Positions 7,846 through 16,367 of a stretch of DNA of 64,000 nucleotides are shown piece by piece; the stretch's first letter is position 1, and the number at the start of each line of letters is the position of its first letter. This stretch comes from Microbacterium kunmingense (GTDB taxonomy: Bacteria; Actinomycetota; Actinomycetes; Actinomycetales; Microbacteriaceae). The notes under the pieces are model-generated. The model saw only the letters and a program-made list of their open reading frames with translations, made no database searches and was not told the DNA's origin. The position numbers and the translations under genes were made by a program. The stretch is taken from positions 1 to 64,000 of the forward strand of contig NZ_JAKNUS010000009.1 of NCBI RefSeq assembly GCF_023155745.1, read 5' to 3'.

Positions 7846-9309
7846 ATGGCGCTTCCCCTCGCGACCTCGTCCGCTCCGCTTCACCTCACGACGCTCGGCC
7901 ACCGCATCCGGCACCATCGGCTGGCCCGCGGCTACACGCTGGACGAGCTCGGCGAACTGGTCGGTGTCGCCGGAAGCCAGCTGAGCCTCATCGAGAACGG
8001 CAAGCGCGAGCCGAAGCTCTCCCTGCTGCAGGCGATCGCCTCGGCCACCGGCGTCGAGGTCACCGATCTGCTCTCCACCGAACCCCCCAACCGCCGCGCT
8101 GCGCTGGAGATCGAGCTCGCCCAGGCGCAGGCGAGCCCGGTGTTCCGCCAGCTCGGGGTCAGCCCCGTCAAGGTCACGAAATCGATGACCGATGAGACTC
8201 TCGAATCGATCCTTGCGCTGCATCGCGAGCTGCAGCGCCGCGAGCGCGAAGCGATCGCGACCCCGGAGGAGGCCCGCCGCGCCAACACCGAACTCCGGGT
8301 GCGGATGCGCGACGTCGACAACTACCTCCCCGACATCGAACGCCTCGCCGAGAAGCAGCTCCGGGCAGCCGGACACGTCTCGGGCGCGCTCACCCACCGC
8401 ACGGTGAGCATCATGGCCGAGCAGCTCGGCTTCGAGCTGATCTACGTCAACGACCTGCCGCACTCCGCGCGGTCGGTCACCGACCTCGAGCACGGCCGCA
8501 TCTATCTTCCGCCCGCCTCGATTCCCGGCGGACACGGTCTGCGCTCCATGGCCCTGCAGGCGATGGCCCACCGCCTGCTGGGGCACGAGCGCCCCACCGA
8601 CTACGCCGACTTCCTGCAGCAGCGTCTGGAGATCAACTACTACGCCGCGTGCTGTCTGATGCCCCAGACCGCCGCGGTGTCCTTCCTGCAGCAGGCGAAG
8701 AAGGACCGCAACCTCGCCGTCGAAGACTTCCGCGACGCGTTCGGGGTGACCCACGAGGCTGCGGCGATGCGTCTGACGAACCTGCTCACCCATCACCTGG
8801 GCATCCGCCTGCACTTCCTTCGCGTGGACGGCAACGGCGGAATCTCTCGGGTGTACGAGAACGACGACCTCCCGGTGCCGATGGATGTCACGGGGTCGGT
8901 CGAGGGGCAGATCGTGTGTCGGCAGTGGTCGGCGCGCTCCGCATTCGAGGAGCAGAACCGCACCACCGAGCACTACCAGTACACCGACACCCCCGCGGGC
9001 ACCTTCTGGTGCTCGACGCAGACCGGCGTGACCGGAGAGGGGGAGTTCTCGATCACCGTCGGCGTCCCCTTCGACGACGCGAAATGGTTCCGCGGCAGGG
9101 AGACGGCGACGCGGGCGACCTCCACCTGTCCGGATGAGTCGTGCTGCCGGCGCCCGCCCGCCGACGTCGCCTCCCGCTGGAGCGGCAAGGCCTGGCCGAG
9201 CGCGCGCGTGCATCAGCACATGTTCTCCCCCCTCCCCCGGGGCGCCTTCCCCGGCGTCGACGACACCGAGGTCTACGCCTTCCTCGAGCGCCATTCGCCG
9301 GCGGAGTAG
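7846..9309 (+). CDS. ramB: RamB-like transcriptional regulator (ScfR family)
   Basis: 487 residues with the full ScfR layout. An XRE helix-turn-helix (about residues 13-75; ALGHRIRHHRLARGYT-like with SQLSLIENGKREPKLSLL) is followed by a long helical linker. Next is a degenerate ImmA/IrrE-type domain in which the metallopeptidase HExxH motif is replaced by AMAHRLLGH (so probably not catalytic) and INYYAACCLMP is retained. The C-terminal domain has a Cys cluster, CPDESCC, near residue 430. In Corynebacterium glutamicum RamB controls acetate and glyoxylate genes and senses acyl-CoA or related signals. Here it is divergent from pckG, so control of gluconeogenesis is plausible. It appears to be transcribed without a leader. 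Confidence 0.85.
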   Translation: MALPLATSSAPLHLTTLGHRIRHHRLARGYTLDELGELVGVAGSQLSLIENGKREPKLSLLQAIASATGVEVTDLLSTEPPNRRAALEIELAQAQASPVFRQLGVSPVKVTKSMTDETLESILALHRELQRREREAIATPEEARRANTELRVRMRDVDNYLPDIERLAEKQLRAAGHVSGALTHRTVSIMAEQLGFELIYVNDLPHSARSVTDLEHGRIYLPPASIPGGHGLRSMALQAMAHRLLGHERPTDYADFLQQRLEINYYAACCLMPQTAAVSFLQQAKKDRNLAVEDFRDAFGVTHEAAAMRLTNLLTHHLGIRLHFLRVDGNGGISRVYENDDLPVPMDVTGSVEGQIVCRQWSARSAFEEQNRTTEHYQYTDTPAGTFWCSTQTGVTGEGEFSITVGVPFDDAKWFRGRETATRATSTCPDESCCRRPPADVASRWSGKAWPSARVHQHMFSPLPRGAFPGVDDTEVYAFLERHSPAE

Positions 9310-9322
9310 GCGTCGGCCCGCG

Positions 9323-9513
9323 TCACCCGGAGCGGAAGGCGGTGAATCGCGCGACCGCGGCGCGCGCCTGGTCTTCGGTCAATCGGGGATCGCCGAACAG
9401 CTCGATGCCCGCCGCCCCCTGCGCGGGCGTCCAGATTCCCGCCACCCGACCGTCGGCGACGATCACAGCGCGGACCATGCCGTTCTTCGGGGGCGGCGCG
9501 CCGCCCGCGGCGC
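9323..9513 (-). pseudogene. C-terminal remnant of a winged-helix (AlkZ/HTH_42-like) protein
   Basis: Between the regulator stop and the dehydrogenase stop, the minus strand reads about 60 residues ending at TGA 9323. The middle, KNGMVRAVIVADGRVAGIW, and a helical end (LTEDQARAAVARFTAFRSG) look like the C-terminus of winged-helix DNA-binding / AlkZ-type DNA glycosylase proteins, whose last strand pair has an NGxxRxxVxVDGRVxGxW pattern. The remaining 300 or so N-terminal residues of that family are missing; the frame upstream is occupied by the dehydrogenase gene. An internal ATG (9478) could give a 51-residue product but has no ribosome site. A 5'-deleted relic is the simplest reading. Confidence 0.55.
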
Positions 9514-10986
9514 TCAGGCGAACGGGTTCGGAGTGAGCGTGTACTTCGTCTGCAGGTACTCGTGGATGCCCTCGGCGCCGCCCTCGCGCCCGAGGCCGGA
9601 GAATTTCCACCCGCCGAAGGGGGCGGCGGCGTTGGAGACGACACCCATGTTGAGCCCCATCATCCCCGTCTCGAGCCGCTCGATCATCCGCTGCCCACGC
9701 GCGAGGTTCTCGGTGTAGACGTAGGAGACGAGGCCGTACTCTGTGTCGTTGGCGATGCGCACGGCATCGTCTTCGTCGTCGAACGGGATGATCGCGAGCA
9801 CCGGTCCGAAGATCTCCTCACGCAGGATGTCGCTGCCCGGCCGCACATCCGAGACCACCGTCGGCTCGTAGAAGGTGCCCGGGCCGTCGACGGCCTTGCC
9901 GCCGGTGCGCAGCTCGGCACCGCGGCTGACCGCGTCCTCGACGAGCGCCGCGGCCTTGGCCACCGCCCGGTCGTCGATGAGCGGACCGATCGTCACACCA
10001 TCCTCGGTCCCGCGACCGATCCGGAAATTCTGCACCCGCTCGGTCACGCGCCGGGCGAACTCGTCGGCGACGGAGCGGTGCACGATGAAGCGGTTGGCGG
10101 CGGTGCAGGCCTGGCCGATGTTGCGGAACTTCGCCGCCATCGCCCCCTCGACCGCCTTGTCGAGATCGGCGTCGTCGAACACGACGAACGGGGCGTTGCC
10201 GCCGAGTTCCATCGAGGTGCGCAGGACCCCCTCGGCGGCCTGCTCGAGCAGCCGCTGGCCCACCGGCGTCGACCCGGTGAACGAGAGCTTCCGCAGTCGG
10301 GGGTCGCGGATGATCGGTTCGGAGACCTTGCCCGAGCTCGAGGTGGTGAGGACGTTGACGACACCCGCCGGGAGGCCGGCCTCTTCGAGGAGCTTGACGA
10401 AGAACAGCGTCGTCAGCGGGGTGAGCTCGGCGGGCTTGATGACCACGGTGCAGCCGGCGGCGAGCGCCGGAGCGATCTTGCGGGTGGCCATGGCGAGAGG
10501 GAAGTTCCACGGGGTGATGAGGTAGCAGGGACCCACCGGGTGCTGCGAGACGATCATGCGACCGGTACCCTCGGGGTTCGCCCCGTAGCGCCCCTGCACG
10601 TGGGCCGCCTCTTCGCTGAACCACCGGATGAACTCGCCGCCGTAGACGACCTCTCCCCGGGCCTCGGCCAGAGGCTTGCCCATCTCGATCGTCATGAGGA
10701 GCGCGATGTCCTCCTTGCGCTCCTGGAGGAGGTCGAAGGTGCGACGCAGCAGCTCGGCGCGCTCGCGCGCCGGGGTGCGCGACCACTCCGGGAACGCCGC
10801 GACCGCGGCATCCAAAGCCGCCTTGCCGTCGTCGACCGAGGCATCGGCGATGGTCTTCACCGCCTCGCCGGTGGCGGGGTCGAAGACGCGGAGCGTGCGA
10901 CCCTCCGAGGCGGGGCGCCACACCCCGCCGATGAACAGCCCGTCGGGCACCTCGGCGAGCAGAGCGGCTTCACGATCGGCGGTCAT
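9514..10986 (-). CDS. gabD: NAD(P)-dependent succinate-semialdehyde-type dehydrogenase
   Basis: 490-residue aldehyde dehydrogenase. Visible: ITPWNFPLAMATRKIAPALA cofactor/substrate region, KPAELTPLT with the NAD(P)-binding Lys, the FTGSTPVGQ glycine motif, catalytic base Glu in MELGGNAPF (about 258), and nucleophile Cys in GQACTAANRF (about 292). The WNFPLAM and GQACTAANRF stretches fit succinate-semialdehyde dehydrogenases best, which oxidise succinate semialdehyde to succinate for entry into the TCA cycle. Related semialdehyde substrates cannot be excluded. Start ATG 10986 has GAGGAG upstream. It stands alone: the gene upstream on the same strand is an aromatic hydroxylase, and the sequence downstream is a gene relic. 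Confidence 0.85.
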   Translation of the reverse strand: MTADREAALLAEVPDGLFIGGVWRPASEGRTLRVFDPATGEAVKTIADASVDDGKAALDAAVAAFPEWSRTPARERAELLRRTFDLLQERKEDIALLMTIEMGKPLAEARGEVVYGGEFIRWFSEEAAHVQGRYGANPEGTGRMIVSQHPVGPCYLITPWNFPLAMATRKIAPALAAGCTVVIKPAELTPLTTLFFVKLLEEAGLPAGVVNVLTTSSSGKVSEPIIRDPRLRKLSFTGSTPVGQRLLEQAAEGVLRTSMELGGNAPFVVFDDADLDKAVEGAMAAKFRNIGQACTAANRFIVHRSVADEFARRVTERVQNFRIGRGTEDGVTIGPLIDDRAVAKAAALVEDAVSRGAELRTGGKAVDGPGTFYEPTVVSDVRPGSDILREEIFGPVLAIIPFDDEDDAVRIANDTEYGLVSYVYTENLARGQRMIERLETGMMGLNMGVVSNAAAPFGGWKFSGLGREGGAEGIHEYLQTKYTLTPNPFA

Positions 10987-11047
10987 GGGACTCCTCGGGA
11001 TCGGGGGTGGTCGTGGTCATTGTGCCCGGGTGTCGGCGGGGGCTCCG

Positions 11048-11076
11048 ATATACATCACGGACGGTCGCCATCCGTG
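11048..11076 (-). promoter_or_regulatory. Candidate gabD promoter and dyad
   Basis: On the minus strand an inverted repeat CACGGA-N9-TCCGTG (11076-11056) is followed by a -10-like TATATC (11053-11048), about 62 bases before the gabD start. The dyad covers the expected -35 region and could be an operator. Evidence is positional only. Confidence 0.35.
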
Positions 11077-11119
11077 CGGTGTGCACAGTGGCGAAAAAAG
11101 CACCAAGGGGAGGGATGCC

Positions 11120-13051
11120 TCACCCCGCCGTCGCACCCGCGGCGGCACGCTCGCGCTGCGGCAGGAAGGCACCGGCGAGGAACTGGTTCAGCTCGGCGGT
11201 GGCGCTCAGCGGCAGGACCGCCGCGACATATTGATCGGGGCGCACGACGACGACGACGCCGTCGCGCGACAGACCCCGTTCGTCGAAGATGTCGGTGCGG
11301 GTCCACGCGCTCGGGGCCGCGGCGAAGACCTTCTCCTGATCGACGAGGCCGAGGGGGCCCGAGCGCGGCCGGAAGATCGCAGGCACCGCGGCGAGCTCGA
11401 CCTCCTCGAACGGCTGCTGGTAGACCGCCTTGACATCGAACACGGCGTCGAGGTCGGCAGCCGGTGGGGTGTGGCGCCGCACCGGCCCGTCGGGGGCGTT
11501 CAGCCACGCGGCCCATTCGGTCAGCGCCGACGGCTCACCGGCGGCGGGTCGGTCGGCAAAGGCGTAGATGCGCCAGCGCCCGTCGGCCTTGGCATGGTGT
11601 CCGAGGTGAACGGGGTTGCCGTCGGCGACCTTCACCACCTCGGAGCTCTTGAACCGCATCCCCACCGGGTAGCCCTCCGCGAGTCGCTGGTGCGCAGCAT
11701 CCCCCACGATCTGCGACGGCGCGTAGTGCGTCATGAAACCCGACGGGAACTCGGCGGTGCCGAGGTAGTAGGTCGCGAGGTCCTGCGGGTCGGAGATCTC
11801 TGCGGGCTTGCGCGCCATGAGGGAGGACCACTCGCGGTCGAAGTCGATGAGCTGCTGGGCGACGGGCTTGCGTTCGGCGTCATAGGTGCGCAGGAGCGAT
11901 GCCGGGGCGAGGCCCGTGAGGACGTGACCGAGCTTCCAGCCCAGGTTGAACCCGTCCTGCATGGACACGTTCATGCCCTGCCCCGCCTTCGCGCTGTGGG
12001 TATGACAGGCGTCGCCGGTGAGGAAGACGCGCGGGTCGCGGTCGTCTCCGGGGGCGACATCGTCGAACCCGTCGGTCACCCGGTGCCCGACCTCGTAGAC
12101 GCTGTGCCACGCGACCTGCTTCACGTCGATCGAGTAGGGGTGGAGGATCGCGTTGGCGCGACGGATGATCTCGTCGATCGGCGTCTCGCGGACGCGGTGG
12201 TTGTCGTCGGCGGCGACTTCGCCGAGGTCGATGTACATGCGGCTGAGGTAGCCGCCCTCGCGCGGGATGTGGAGGATCGCGCCCGCTTCGGCTGAGATGG
12301 CGCACTTGATGCGCCAGTCGGGGAAGTCGGTGTCGACGAGCACGTCCATGACGCCCCAGGCGTGCTGGGCGGCGCTTCCGACGTGCGTGCGTCCGATCGC
12401 CTCGCGGACCCGGCTGCGGGCGCCGTCGCATCCGACGACGTAGCGGGCGCGGATCGTGCGCTCCTCCCCCGCGCGGGGGCCGGCGACGTGGCGCACGCGC
12501 ACCTCGACGGGGTGGTCGGCGTCGTCGTCGGAGTCGTCGACGGTGAGGCCGAGGAACTCGACGCCGTAGTCGGGGGCGATGCGTGCGGGGCCGAGCGCCG
12601 CCGCCTCGGCGAAGTAGTCCAGCACCCGCGCCTGGTTGACGATGAGGTGCGGGAATTCGCTGATCTTGTAGCCGTAGTCCTCCGTGCGCGCCGTGCGGAC
12701 GATCCGCGTCGGGTCGGCGGGATCGGGGCCCCAGAAGTTCATCCACCCGATGTTGTAGGCCTCGGCGACGATCCGCTCGGCGAACCCGAACGCCTGGAAG
12801 GTCTCGACGCTCCGGGGCTGGATGCCGTCGGCCTGGCCGAGCGGGAGTCGGCCGTCACGGCGCTCGATCAGCCGCGTCGTGAGGCCGGGGAACTGCGACA
12901 TCTGCGCCGCGAGCAGCATGCCGGCGGGACCGGATCCGACGATGAGCACGTCGACGACGCCCGGAAGGTCATCGGGCCTGTTCAGACCGGTGCCCGCGGC
13001 GGGCTGGACGCGGGGGTCACCCGAGACGTAGCCGTGGTGGTGGAACTGCAT
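11120..13051 (-). CDS. FAD-dependent aromatic hydroxylase (3-hydroxybenzoate 4-monooxygenase-like)
   Basis: 643-residue class A flavoprotein monooxygenase. It has the dinucleotide fold VGSGPAG (residues 39-45), the DG motif VVGCDGARSRVRE, and the second FAD motif FLTGDACHTHSAKAGQGMN (about 343), plus a thioredoxin-like C-terminal domain, the layout of phenol hydroxylase and MobA-type enzymes. The long form with an HGYVSGDPRV N-terminus best fits 3-hydroxybenzoate 4-monooxygenase, which would yield protocatechuate using NADPH and O2. No ring-cleavage genes are in the window. It is divergent from an IclR-family regulator across a gap with palindromic sites, so induction by an aromatic acid is likely (inference). 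Phenol 2-monooxygenase is the main alternative. Confidence 0.8.
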   Translation of the reverse strand: MQFHHHGYVSGDPRVQPAAGTGLNRPDDLPGVVDVLIVGSGPAGMLLAAQMSQFPGLTTRLIERRDGRLPLGQADGIQPRSVETFQAFGFAERIVAEAYNIGWMNFWGPDPADPTRIVRTARTEDYGYKISEFPHLIVNQARVLDYFAEAAALGPARIAPDYGVEFLGLTVDDSDDDADHPVEVRVRHVAGPRAGEERTIRARYVVGCDGARSRVREAIGRTHVGSAAQHAWGVMDVLVDTDFPDWRIKCAISAEAGAILHIPREGGYLSRMYIDLGEVAADDNHRVRETPIDEIIRRANAILHPYSIDVKQVAWHSVYEVGHRVTDGFDDVAPGDDRDPRVFLTGDACHTHSAKAGQGMNVSMQDGFNLGWKLGHVLTGLAPASLLRTYDAERKPVAQQLIDFDREWSSLMARKPAEISDPQDLATYYLGTAEFPSGFMTHYAPSQIVGDAAHQRLAEGYPVGMRFKSSEVVKVADGNPVHLGHHAKADGRWRIYAFADRPAAGEPSALTEWAAWLNAPDGPVRRHTPPAADLDAVFDVKAVYQQPFEEVELAAVPAIFRPRSGPLGLVDQEKVFAAAPSAWTRTDIFDERGLSRDGVVVVVRPDQYVAAVLPLSATAELNQFLAGAFLPQRERAAAGATAG

Positions 13052-13112
13052 GGATTCTCCTTGACGCCGATGTCGGAAGCGGCGCGGCGGTGCGCTGATG
13101 GGAGCTCGAGTG

Positions 13113-13151
13113 ATGTTCTATATTCGAACACGTCGTTCTACTATTGAATAG
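13113..13151. promoter_or_regulatory. IclR-type operator region between hydroxylase and regulator
   Basis: An AT-rich island in GC-rich DNA holds two dyads: TGTTC-N7-GAACA (about 13113-13129) and CTATT-G-AATAG (about 13141-13151). They lie between the divergent starts (13051 and 13209). IclR regulators commonly bind such palindromes in the shared promoter of their target. Coordinates may be off by one base. Confidence 0.6.
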
Positions 13152-13208
13152 ATCGTATACGACAGTCATGAGGGCGGCAAGAGAGCCGCGGGCGGGAAGA
13201 GGACAGAG

Positions 13209-13919
13209 ATGACGAATGCCGCGCAGGGCGCCCCCGCGTCGCAGACGCTGAGTCGTGGCATCCGGATCCTGGAGACCCTGGCCGATGCCCGCGCGTCGCT
13301 CACGATCGACGAGGTCGCCGAGCGACTGGGGCTTCATCGCTCGGTCGCCTATCGGCTGGTGCGCACGCTCGAGCAGCACGGCCTCGTCGTGAGGGACCGC
13401 AGCGGGCGGCTGACGCTCGGGCCGCGGATGGCGGCGCTCGCGGCCGGTGTCGCCCACGACCTGCAGGCCGAGGCACTACCCGAGCTCACCGCGGTCGCCG
13501 GAGACCTCGGGATGACCTGCTTCCTGGCCGTCCTCGACCACGACGAGTGCGTGACGCTGGTGAGCGTCGAACCCCGTCACGCCGTCGCCGCCGTCGCGCA
13601 GCGGCCGGGCACGCGGCATCCGGTCGTCGTGGGCGCGCCCGGGAAGGCGATCCTCGCCCAGGTGCCCGAGCGCGCGTGGCCGGCGGCAATGAGCGCGTCG
13701 GTCGCCGAGGAGGTGCGCGCGGCCGCTGCGCGCGGCTACGCCCAGAGCCACGACGAAGTGCTGCCGAGCGTGCACGCGGTGGCGGTGCCGCTCGCGCTGC
13801 CCGGGCGGCCGCCGTCCGCGATCGCCGTGGTGTACGTCGCGAGCGGGGCGGATCCTTCGGTCATCGCCGGGCGTCTCGCGCGTTCTGCGGAGGCGATTCG
13901 CGACGCCCTCGGCGGCTGA
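13209..13919 (+). CDS. IclR-family transcriptional regulator
   Basis: 236 residues. N-terminal winged helix-turn-helix (about residues 12-70, with LTIDEVAERLGLHRSVAYRL) and a C-terminal effector domain (about 85-235). The domain carries the family pattern around HPVVVGAPGKAILAQ and the ending GRLARSAEAIRDALGG. IclR proteins bind small carboxylic or aromatic acids through the C-terminal domain. Position, divergent from the aromatic hydroxylase, makes that gene the probable target. Start ATG 13209 is preceded by GAAGAGGACAGAG. Confidence 0.92.
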   Translation: MTNAAQGAPASQTLSRGIRILETLADARASLTIDEVAERLGLHRSVAYRLVRTLEQHGLVVRDRSGRLTLGPRMAALAAGVAHDLQAEALPELTAVAGDLGMTCFLAVLDHDECVTLVSVEPRHAVAAVAQRPGTRHPVVVGAPGKAILAQVPERAWPAAMSASVAEEVRAAAARGYAQSHDEVLPSVHAVAVPLALPGRPPSAIAVVYVASGADPSVIAGRLARSAEAIRDALGG

Positions 13920-13947
13920 GGCTGCGGGGGCGCGGGGTGCGGGCGGA

Positions 13948-14709
13948 TCAGGTGCCGCGGAAGACCGGGCGCCGTTTCTGCTGGAACGCGGCGAAGCCCT
14001 CGCGGTAGTCGGCGGTGGCGCGCAGGGCCTCCTGGCCGGCCGTCTCGTCCGCGACCACCGACCAGAGGCGCTCGTCGCGGAGCGAGGCGACGAGTCGCTT
14101 GGACGCGAGGAACGCCTGCGTCGGGCCGGATGCCGCGAGGCGCGCCTGCTCGCGCGTGAACGCCAGCAGCTCGGCGTCGGGTATCGCACGGCTGAAGAGT
14201 CCCGCCGCAACGGCCTCGGCGCCGCTCATCAGGTCGCCGGTGTAGATGAGATCGAGGGCGCGGTGCGCGCCGAGCCGTTCGACGAGCAGCGCGTGGCCCC
14301 CCGAATCGAGAAGCGCACCCAGCTGCGCGAAGGGCGAGCCGATCTTCGCGGTCTCGCCGACGTAGACGACGTCGGTGGCGATGGCGAGGCCGAGTCCGAC
14401 ACCGAGGGCAGCGCCCTGCACCGCGGCGAACGTGGGCGCGGGATGATCGGCCATGCGGCGCATCAGACCCTCGACGGCCCCCAGGTAACCGGCGATGTCG
14501 TCGGTCTCGGGGTCGACACCCGAGATGTCGCGGCCGGCGCAGAACACGCGGCCCTCGCCGCGCAGCACCAGCGCGCGGGCGCCCGCCTCCGCGGCGCGTC
14601 GGTACGCGGCATCCAGGTCGTTCAGATCGTCGAGTGCGAGTGCGTTCCGCCGGTCGGGAGCGTCGAGGACGATCTCCGCGACGCCGTCGTCGAGGGTGAG
14701 GGTGATCAC
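13948..14709 (-). CDS. Enoyl-CoA hydratase/isomerase family protein
   Basis: About 253 residues, crotonase fold. The oxyanion-hole segments are visible as CAGRDISG (near 60) and VQGAALGVGLGLAIATD (near 100), and the second catalytic region is SPFAQLGALLDSGGH. In the active-site region one position usually Glu is not obvious, so hydratase versus isomerase activity is uncertain. I prefer the GTG at 14709 because homology begins at ITLTLDDGVAEIVL; a GTG at 14727 would add six residues. It is convergent with the IclR gene and divergent from the transglutaminase gene. It may act in aromatic or fatty-acid CoA degradation; no partner genes are adjacent. Confidence 0.85.
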   Translation of the reverse strand: MITLTLDDGVAEIVLDAPDRRNALALDDLNDLDAAYRRAAEAGARALVLRGEGRVFCAGRDISGVDPETDDIAGYLGAVEGLMRRMADHPAPTFAAVQGAALGVGLGLAIATDVVYVGETAKIGSPFAQLGALLDSGGHALLVERLGAHRALDLIYTGDLMSGAEAVAAGLFSRAIPDAELLAFTREQARLAASGPTQAFLASKRLVASLRDERLWSVVADETAGQEALRATADYREGFAAFQQKRRPVFRGT

Positions 14710-14774
14710 CCCCCATCCGTACCACACCGCCCCCGCGGTTGTGGGTCGCGCTCACGACCGCCAGAGTGGTGCAC

Positions 14775-15572
14775 ATGGAGCGGAATGTGGGCGCGAAGCT
14801 GGAGCTCGAGGTCACCGAGCCGTCGGAGCTGGTCTTCTCGGTCGCGGTGGCGGCCGGAGTGCCGCGCGAGCGCGAGCAGCTGAGCGTCACCCTCGACAGC
14901 GAACCGGTCGACGCCGACGAACTGGCGGACGAGCACGGCACCCGGCTGCACCGGGTCGTCACGCGGCCCGGCGCGCTCGCGCTGGATTACTCCGCGACGG
15001 TCGTCGGTCAGGCCGAGCCCGCGACGGCGAGCGCCGCGGAGCTCGTCCGCTACCGCCGCCCGAGCCGCTACGCCGAGTCGGACGCGCTCGTCCCCACCGC
15101 GGCCGCCGAATTCGCCGGGATCACCGACCCCGCCGAGCTGCTCGCGTCGGTGTCGTCGTGGGTCGGCACGCGCCTGGCCTACGTCAGCGGGTCGAGCCTG
15201 CCGACCGACGGCGCGATGCGCACGCTCCTTGCCCGCCAGGGCGTCTGCCGCGACTTCGCGCACCTCACCGTCGCGCTGCTGCGCGCCCGGAATGTGCCGG
15301 CCCGCCTCGTGTCGGTCTACGCGCCGGGGCTTGACCCCATGGATTTCCACGCCGTCGCCGAAGCGCACATCGACGGCGCGTGGTACGTCGTCGATGCCAC
15401 GACCCTCGCCCCGCGTCGCACGCTCGTACGGATCGCCACCGGCCGCGACGCCGCCGACACGGCCTTCCTCACCACGATCTCGGGCGCCATCACGCTCGAC
15501 ACCATGGTGGTCACCGCCGTCGCCGATGCGCTGCCCGACGATGATGTGACCGAGCTCGTGCCGCTGCGCTGA
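14775..15572 (+). CDS. Transglutaminase-like cysteine protease family protein
   Basis: 265 residues. The N-terminal half (about 1-110) is a beta-rich domain typical of bacterial transglutaminase-like proteins. The C-terminal half holds the catalytic triad: Cys in RQGVCRDFAHL (about 160), His in MDFHAVAEAHIDG (about 198), and Asp in WYVVDATTLAPR. There is no signal peptide, so it should be cytoplasmic. Such proteins act as peptidases or amide-bond enzymes; the substrate is unknown. The start is ATG 14775 (MERNVGAK); the longer frame to 14739 has no support. Confidence 0.85.
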   Translation: MERNVGAKLELEVTEPSELVFSVAVAAGVPREREQLSVTLDSEPVDADELADEHGTRLHRVVTRPGALALDYSATVVGQAEPATASAAELVRYRRPSRYAESDALVPTAAAEFAGITDPAELLASVSSWVGTRLAYVSGSSLPTDGAMRTLLARQGVCRDFAHLTVALLRARNVPARLVSVYAPGLDPMDFHAVAEAHIDGAWYVVDATTLAPRRTLVRIATGRDAADTAFLTTISGAITLDTMVVTAVADALPDDDVTELVPLR

Positions 15573-15625
15573 GTGGCGTCCGAAGCCCCATGGCCCCGCG
15601 GCACCCGCCGTGGCACGCTGGAACC

Positions 15626-16177
15626 ATGAAGACGTGGGTCGTGCGGTTCGTCTCGCTGCTGGTGTTCAACATCGCCGTGCTGCTGGTGATCGGGTTCCTC
15701 ACCCCCGCACGCGTCGGGTGGGCGGCGCTGTGGGCCGGCATCGTGCTCACCGCGATCGTCATCTGGATCAAGCCGCTGCTGTCACGGTGGTTCGGCGGGA
15801 TGGCGGCACGGTCGGCGAACCGGCGCACCCGGGCGGGCGAGAAGGTGGCGGAGTTCTTCGTCGCCTTCGCGGTCGCCTTCATCGTCTGGATCGCGACGGT
15901 CCTGTTCACCGGCGTGTCGATCGGCGGGTGGTTCTGGGGATGGATCCTCCCGCCCGTGCTGCTCATGATCGGCTGGGCGATCTACGACGTCATCGACGAC
16001 CGCGTCGAGGCGCGGGCCGGTGCCCTCTACGATCGCGCCACCCGCACGAGGGCGAAAGGACCGGATGCCACGGGCCCGCGCCCCGCGGTCGCCGACTCCC
16101 CCGCTACCGCGCAGGGTCGGAAGGAGATCCGCGACGGCCTGACCGAAGAGCAGCGCCGCATGCTCGACGAGCTCTGA
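15626..16177 (+). CDS. Small integral membrane protein of unknown function
   Basis: 183 residues with about four hydrophobic segments: FVSLLVFNIAVLLVIGFL (near 10-27), WAALWAGIVLTAIVIWI, FFVAFAVAFIVWIATVLF and WFWGWILPPVLLMIGWAIY. A charged cytoplasmic tail of about 60 residues follows, ending in RKEIRDGLTEEQRRMLDEL. The pattern recalls phage-holin-family or superfamily III-type membrane proteins of actinobacteria, but I cannot name a family. It starts at ATG 15626, preceded at 6 bases by a weak -10-like CACGCT, so it may be leaderless. Function unknown. Confidence 0.75.
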   Translation: MKTWVVRFVSLLVFNIAVLLVIGFLTPARVGWAALWAGIVLTAIVIWIKPLLSRWFGGMAARSANRRTRAGEKVAEFFVAFAVAFIVWIATVLFTGVSIGGWFWGWILPPVLLMIGWAIYDVIDDRVEARAGALYDRATRTRAKGPDATGPRPAVADSPATAQGRKEIRDGLTEEQRRMLDEL

Positions 16178-16367
16178 CCGCGAGCCTTCGTCGGGCGCCC
16201 GCGCGGAGATCCGCGCTCTCGCGGACCGGAGCCGGCGAGGCCGCGCGTGAAGAGCGTGTAACAAAGCGACGCGCGGGGGCGCAGCATCCGCTCTCTCGCA
16301 GGATGATAGGAGGGCGCCGCTGCGCGACAGCACGCGAAGCCGCGCTATCCCGTACCTGGAGGCAGCC

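Noticed and set aside
11041..11120. Terminator with T-run after the hydroxylase gene
   Set aside because: The T-run precedes the hairpin in the direction of transcription, the reverse of an intrinsic terminator.
9562..11433. 623-residue plus-strand frame
   Set aside because: Antisense to gabD and part of the hydroxylase gene, both with clear catalytic motifs.
14739..14774. Longer start for the transglutaminase gene
   Set aside because: No ribosome site and overlaps the divergent promoter; ATG 14775 is better.
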